A stretch of 18,048 nucleotides of DNA from SCTG01 sp036005325 (lineage in GTDB: Bacteria; Nitrospirota; Nitrospiria; Nitrospirales; NS-4), in assembly GCA_036005325.1 (NCBI GenBank), contig DASYQR010000090.1, positions 1-18,048 on the forward strand, written 5' to 3'. Position 1 is the stretch's first letter, and every line of letters starts with the position of its first letter. The translations under genes and the position numbers were made by a program. Below the pieces are notes generated by a model. It did no database searches. It was not told where the DNA came from and saw only the letters and a program-made list of their open reading frames with translations. Shown here piece by piece: positions 14,380 to 18,048 of the stretch.

Positions 14380-16383
14380 ATGTATGATCTGATCGTCATT
14401 CTCATTCCGCTGTTTCCACTGGTGGCCTTCCTGGCCAACGGCCTGAACGTCATGCTGGGACACCGTTACTCCGATGAGAAGGCCGCATGGATCGGCTGCG
14501 GCTCGGTCTTTCTCTCGGCCTGCTGCGCGTTCTGGGTGCTCGGGGAGACGCTCGGCCACCCTGCGCCGCGCACCGTCGTCGCCTATCGCTGGTTCTTCGG
14601 CGGAGACCTCACGGTCAATCTGGGCTTTCTGATCGATCCCCTGACCTGCGTCATGCTGTTGGTGGTGACCGGCGTGGGCTTTCTCATCCACGTCTATTCG
14701 GTCGGCTACATGCACGGCGAGAAAGGGTTCACGCGCTTCTTCGCCTACATGAACCTCTTCATGGTCTCGATGCTCCTGCTGGTGATGGGCAACAACTACG
14801 TGGTCCTCTTCATCGGCTGGGAAGGGGTGGGACTCTGCTCTTATCTGCTCATCGGCTACTATTACGACCGCATGTCGGCCGCCAAAGCGGCCACCAAGGC
14901 ATTCGTCATGAACCGCATCGGTGATGCCGGCTTTCTGCTTGCGATCTTTCTTATCTTCGCCACCTTCGGGACACTCGACTACGTCGAGGTCTTTGCCAAG
15001 GCCAGCCGGCTCGATCCGGCCACCGCCACCGCGATCGCGGTCTGTCTTCTGATCGGCGCCGTCGGCAAATCAGCCCAGCTGCCGCTCTACACCTGGCTGC
15101 CAGACGCCATGGAAGGCCCGACGCCCGTCAGCGCGCTGATTCACGCTGCGACGATGGTGACCGCCGGCGTGTATATGGTGGTGCGCAACCACGCGATCTA
15201 CAACATGACGCCGGACGCTTTGCTGCTGGTCGGGGTGATCGGCGGGGCGACTGCGCTGTTCGCCGCCACGATCGGGCTGGTGCAGACCGACATCAAGCGC
15301 GTGCTTGCCTATTCCACCGTGTCCCAGCTCGGTTTCATGTTCCTGGCCTGCGGGGTGGGGGCCTATGCGGCGGCGATTTTCCATCTGGTGACCCATGCCT
15401 TCTTCAAAGCGCTCCTGTTCCTGGCGGCAGGCTCGGTGATCCATGCGCTGTCGGGCGAGCAGGACATCCGCAGGATGGGCGGGCTCTGGAATAAGGTTCC
15501 GGTCACGCATTGGGTATTCCTGGCCGGCACAGCTGCCATCACGGGGGTTCCATTCCTGTCCGGCTGGTGGAGCAAGGATGAAATCCTCGGCCATGCCTAT
15601 ACGCACCGCCACTACGTCCTCTGGACGCTGGGATGGGTCGCGGCGCTGTGCACGGCCTTTTACATGTCCCGCCTGCTCTACGTGACGTTCTATGGAGAGT
15701 CACGGGTGGACCGGAAGGTCGCTCAGCACATCCACGAGTCTCCCAAGGTCATGCTGGTGCCGCTCGTCATCCTGGCCTTCCTCTCCGTGGTCGGCGGATT
15801 GATCGGCGTGATTCCCGGCGGGCTGGAGAACGGCTGGTTCCATCAGTTCCTGGCGCCGGTGGTCGCGACGCCGGCTGCGGCCGGCGTGCCTGAAGGAGGC
15901 CACCTGGAACCTTACCTCCTGATGCTGTGGACCACCGTGATCGCGCTGGTCGGCTGGCTCACGGCCCATTACTTCTACATGCTCAAGCCCGACCAACCGG
16001 ACCTCCTGATGAACAAGATGAAATGGGTCTATACCCTGCTGCTCAACAAATACTGGGTGGACGAGGCCTACGATAAGATCGTCGTGGAGCCGGGCAAGGC
16101 CGTCGGCCGGGTGCTGGACCGGGTGGACCAGGCCGGCGTGGACCGCGCGGTGGTCGCGGTGGAACGGATGACCGACATGGGCGCGGCCGGGTCCACGTGG
16201 TTCGAGAAGCATGTGATCTACGGCTCGATCAATGTGACGGGCTACGCCAACCATCTGGCGGCACGTGTGCTGCGCCAGTTGCAGACCGGACTGGTGCACC
16301 ACTACGCGGCGATCCTCGTGACCGGCCTGGTGGTCCTCGTCAACCTGATCGTGCTGTTTCTGTGGTGGGGAGGCGCGTCATGA
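14380..16383 (+). CDS. nuoL: Complex I subunit L, antiporter-like proton pump
   Basis: 667 residues, longer than the roughly 610 of many NuoL proteins. The pump residues are intact: GWEGVGLCSYLLIGYY (Glu148), GKSAQLPLYTWLPDAMEGPT (Lys230), the TM8 segment SALIHAATMVTAGVY, and HLVTHAFFKALLF (His and Lys). The C-terminal part (about 545-667) holds the lateral helix and the last membrane helix (RQLQTGLVHHYA onwards). The lateral region appears about 20 residues longer than in ordinary NuoL, as expected for 2M complexes, where the helix must span one more antiporter subunit. Its stop overlaps the nuoM start (ATGA). Confidence 0.96.
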   Translation: MYDLIVILIPLFPLVAFLANGLNVMLGHRYSDEKAAWIGCGSVFLSACCAFWVLGETLGHPAPRTVVAYRWFFGGDLTVNLGFLIDPLTCVMLLVVTGVGFLIHVYSVGYMHGEKGFTRFFAYMNLFMVSMLLLVMGNNYVVLFIGWEGVGLCSYLLIGYYYDRMSAAKAATKAFVMNRIGDAGFLLAIFLIFATFGTLDYVEVFAKASRLDPATATAIAVCLLIGAVGKSAQLPLYTWLPDAMEGPTPVSALIHAATMVTAGVYMVVRNHAIYNMTPDALLLVGVIGGATALFAATIGLVQTDIKRVLAYSTVSQLGFMFLACGVGAYAAAIFHLVTHAFFKALLFLAAGSVIHALSGEQDIRRMGGLWNKVPVTHWVFLAGTAAITGVPFLSGWWSKDEILGHAYTHRHYVLWTLGWVAALCTAFYMSRLLYVTFYGESRVDRKVAQHIHESPKVMLVPLVILAFLSVVGGLIGVIPGGLENGWFHQFLAPVVATPAAAGVPEGGHLEPYLLMLWTTVIALVGWLTAHYFYMLKPDQPDLLMNKMKWVYTLLLNKYWVDEAYDKIVVEPGKAVGRVLDRVDQAGVDRAVVAVERMTDMGAAGSTWFEKHVIYGSINVTGYANHLAARVLRQLQTGLVHHYAAILVTGLVVLVNLIVLFLWWGGAS

Positions 16384-17969
16384 TCCTCCATGAGGTCGCC
16401 GCCGCCGAGCAGATCGGCTTTCCCATTCTCACGGTCCTGACCTTCTGGCCGCTCCTCGGTGCGGTCTGGATCTGGTTCTTCCAGAAGGACGAGGACCTCA
16501 TCCGCAAGTCCGCGATGGCTGTGGCTGGGCTTGAGCTCTTTATCGCCGTCCTCCTGCTCTGGTACTTCACGCCGAACAGCTCTCAGATCCAGTTCGCCGA
16601 ACGGGCGGCCTGGATCCCGGCGATCGGCGTGGGCTATCACCTGGGGATCGACGGCATCAGTGTGCTGTTCATCCCGCTGACGGCTTTTCTCACCGTCCTG
16701 ATCATGGTGTACTCCTGGGACACCGAGCGGACCATGCTGAAGCCCTACTTCATGGCTCTCCTCGGGCTGGAGGCCACCATGGTGGGCGTCTTCGCGTCCC
16801 TGGACCTCATCCTGTTCTTCGTCTTCTGGGAGTTGATGCTGCTGCCGGGCTATTTCCTCATCAAGCTCTGGGGGAAGGGGCCGCAGCGCCAGTATGCCGC
16901 GCTCAAGTACGTGCTCTACACGCTGTCGGGGTCGGTGCTGATGCTGGTCGGCATGGTGCTGCTCAACCTGAACTTCCATGCCGTGGCGGTGACGTACCGC
17001 ACGGAGCCGCTGTACTCCTTCGACTTTCTCGATCTCCTGAATGTGCCGGTACCGCCCGAAAAGCAGACGCTGATCTTCTTTTTGCTCTTCTTCGGGTTCG
17101 CCTTCAAGGCGCCGATCTTCCCGTTCCATACCTGGCTGCCGACCGCCCTCGTCGAGGGGCCGATCGTGATGAGCGTTCTGCTGGCCGGTGTCAAGCTGGG
17201 CACCTTCGGTTTCATTCGCTTTTCCCTTCCGTTGTTGCCGGAGGCCTCTCGCCAGTGGCTCTGGCTGATGGCCGCGCTGGGTCTTGCCGCCATTGTGTAT
17301 GGCGCGGTGATCGCGCTGGTCCAGTCTGACTTCCGCCGGCTCCTGGCCTTCTCCAGCATCAGCCACCTGGGGTTCGTCATGCTGGGACTGTTCGCCCTGA
17401 ATTTTCAGGGACTCCAGGGCAGCCTGCTGCAGATGATCAACCTGGGGTTCTCGACGGCCGGGCTGTTCTTCATGGCGGGGTTCCTCGCGTCGCGGACGGG
17501 GTCGTCCGACCTGTCGGCATACGGAGGGTTGGCGCGGCATGTCCCGCTCCTCGCGACGTTCATCTTAATCCTGGGCCTGGCATCCATCGGCCTGCCCGGC
17601 ACCAACGGATTCGTCGGAGAGTTTCTGATCCTCTTAGGCGTGTTCCGCGCCCATTGGATCCTGGCGGCCGTCGGCGTCCTTGGCGTGATCCTCGGGGCAG
17701 CCTATTTCCTCTGGTACTACGAGCGGGCGTTCTTCGGCCCGGTCGCGCACGAGCCCCCCAAGCCCTTGCACGACCTCCGCCCGCGCGAGTGGGGCATCGC
17801 CGTTGCGCTGACCGTGATGGTGCTCTGGATCGGTCTCTACCCGGCGCCGTTCCTGAACATGATCAATGGGTCGGTGCAGGTTCTGGTAGAGCGGGTGCAG
17901 CAGGGCGCTGCGGACAAGACACCACAGCAACCGAGCCGGCCGCAAGTGCCGGGACACGGCCATGACTGA
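16380..17969 (+). CDS. nuoM: Complex I subunit M, antiporter-like, first of a tandem pair
   Basis: 529 residues from the ATG at 16380, which overlaps the nuoL stop; an open frame extends further upstream inside nuoL but that part is a shadow. NuoM motifs: YHLGIDGISVLFIPLTAF, FVFWELMLLPGYFLI (Glu151), FAFKAPIFPFHTWLP (Lys243), SSISHLGFVMLG (His329), GLPGTNGFVGEFLIL (Glu414). Several usually conserved positions differ: the TM7-loop LPDAH.EAPT is LPTALVEGPI (254-262), the segment before Lys272 of TM8 is two residues shorter than usual, and the histidine of the MIAHG motif is Leu355. It carries a His/Pro/Gln-rich tail (PQQPSRPQVPGHGHD). It overlaps the next gene by 8 bases. Confidence 0.94.
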   Translation: MILHEVAAAEQIGFPILTVLTFWPLLGAVWIWFFQKDEDLIRKSAMAVAGLELFIAVLLLWYFTPNSSQIQFAERAAWIPAIGVGYHLGIDGISVLFIPLTAFLTVLIMVYSWDTERTMLKPYFMALLGLEATMVGVFASLDLILFFVFWELMLLPGYFLIKLWGKGPQRQYAALKYVLYTLSGSVLMLVGMVLLNLNFHAVAVTYRTEPLYSFDFLDLLNVPVPPEKQTLIFFLLFFGFAFKAPIFPFHTWLPTALVEGPIVMSVLLAGVKLGTFGFIRFSLPLLPEASRQWLWLMAALGLAAIVYGAVIALVQSDFRRLLAFSSISHLGFVMLGLFALNFQGLQGSLLQMINLGFSTAGLFFMAGFLASRTGSSDLSAYGGLARHVPLLATFILILGLASIGLPGTNGFVGEFLILLGVFRAHWILAAVGVLGVILGAAYFLWYYERAFFGPVAHEPPKPLHDLRPREWGIAVALTVMVLWIGLYPAPFLNMINGSVQVLVERVQQGAADKTPQQPSRPQVPGHGHD

Positions 17970-18048
17970 AAGCTATTTATTGAGCGTCATCCTCTTCGCG
18001 CCGTTTGTTGGAGCCGTGGTCCTGATCTTTATCTCGAACCGCCAGGCT
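17962..18048 (+). CDS. Probable second NuoM-type antiporter subunit, N-terminus only
   Basis: An ATG at 17962 overlaps the end of the first nuoM by 8 bases in another frame and stays open for 29 codons to the window edge. The product starts MTESYLLSVILFAPFVGAVV followed by LIFISNRQA. A short polar start followed by LLS(V)I.F.P..GA is typical of NuoM N-termini; NuoN usually begins with a P-E motif (LLPEI) that is not seen. A second NuoM is therefore favoured over NuoN, but only 29 residues are available. Confidence 0.65.
   Translation, partial: MTESYLLSVILFAPFVGAVVLIFISNRQA

Noticed and set aside
16197..16379. Possible N-terminal extension of NuoM by 61 residues
   Set aside because: It lies wholly inside nuoL, gives a non-family sequence, and the ATG at 16380 overlaps the nuoL stop in the usual coupled manner and starts a normal NuoM N-terminus.
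16302..17540. 412-codon minus-strand open frame opposite nuoM
   Set aside because: Its Gln/Glu/Arg/His-rich product is the antisense of a hydrophobic membrane protein; nuoM on the plus strand is unambiguous.
1..18048. Mobile elements, CRISPR arrays, phage genes or defence systems
   Set aside because: No transposase, integrase, regular repeat-spacer array or known defence gene could be found on either strand; the repeats present are short intergenic ones.

Overview
The window is GC-rich and densely coded, with no transposases, CRISPR arrays or rRNA genes. The gene content fits a Nitrospirota bacterium, most likely Nitrospira or a close relative. The main evidence is a complex I operon with two consecutive nuoM-type genes and no nuoE/nuoF, an arrangement known as '2M' complex I and reported in Nitrospira. 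This assignment is an inference from gene content; no taxonomic marker gene is present.

Left part (1-7254). A minus-strand HAD-IB phosphatase is cut by the window edge (1-553). After a strong hairpin comes a minus-strand secreted protein built from three copies of a small beta-rich domain (675-1928), preceded by a good sigma-54-type promoter. A tRNA-Leu(GAG) with a near-perfect sigma-70 promoter follows, then a small membrane protein (2423-2818). A minus-strand cluster converges on that gene: an OmpA/Pal-like envelope protein (5205-6425), a small secreted single-domain protein (4894-5193) and a PriA homologue (2854-4881). The PriA keeps its zinc-binding cysteines but has lost essentially all helicase motifs. 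A 104-bp divergent promoter region separates the OmpA gene from a small secreted acidic protein (6530-7024) and a short basic ORF (7042-7254).

Right part (7365-18048). A plus-strand complex I operon: nuoA-B-C-D-G-I-J-K-L-M, then the first 29 codons of what looks like a second nuoM. Genes overlap or nearly touch except at two places (nuoD/nuoG and nuoJ/nuoK), where AACG-rich repeat segments of the same family sit. A third copy lies between the tRNA and the gene at 2423. nuoE, nuoF and nuoH are absent from their usual places. The NADH module is therefore missing, while NuoG keeps all ligands for its iron-sulfur clusters. A plausible reading is a proton-pumping, quinone-linked complex with extra pumping capacity whose partner is ferredoxin or another carrier, able to run in reverse to make low-potential electrons for carbon fixation.

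The observations most worth a second look are the helicase-dead PriA, the tandem and divergent NuoM, the missing nuoH, the AACG repeat family inside the operon, and the sigma-54 promoter.
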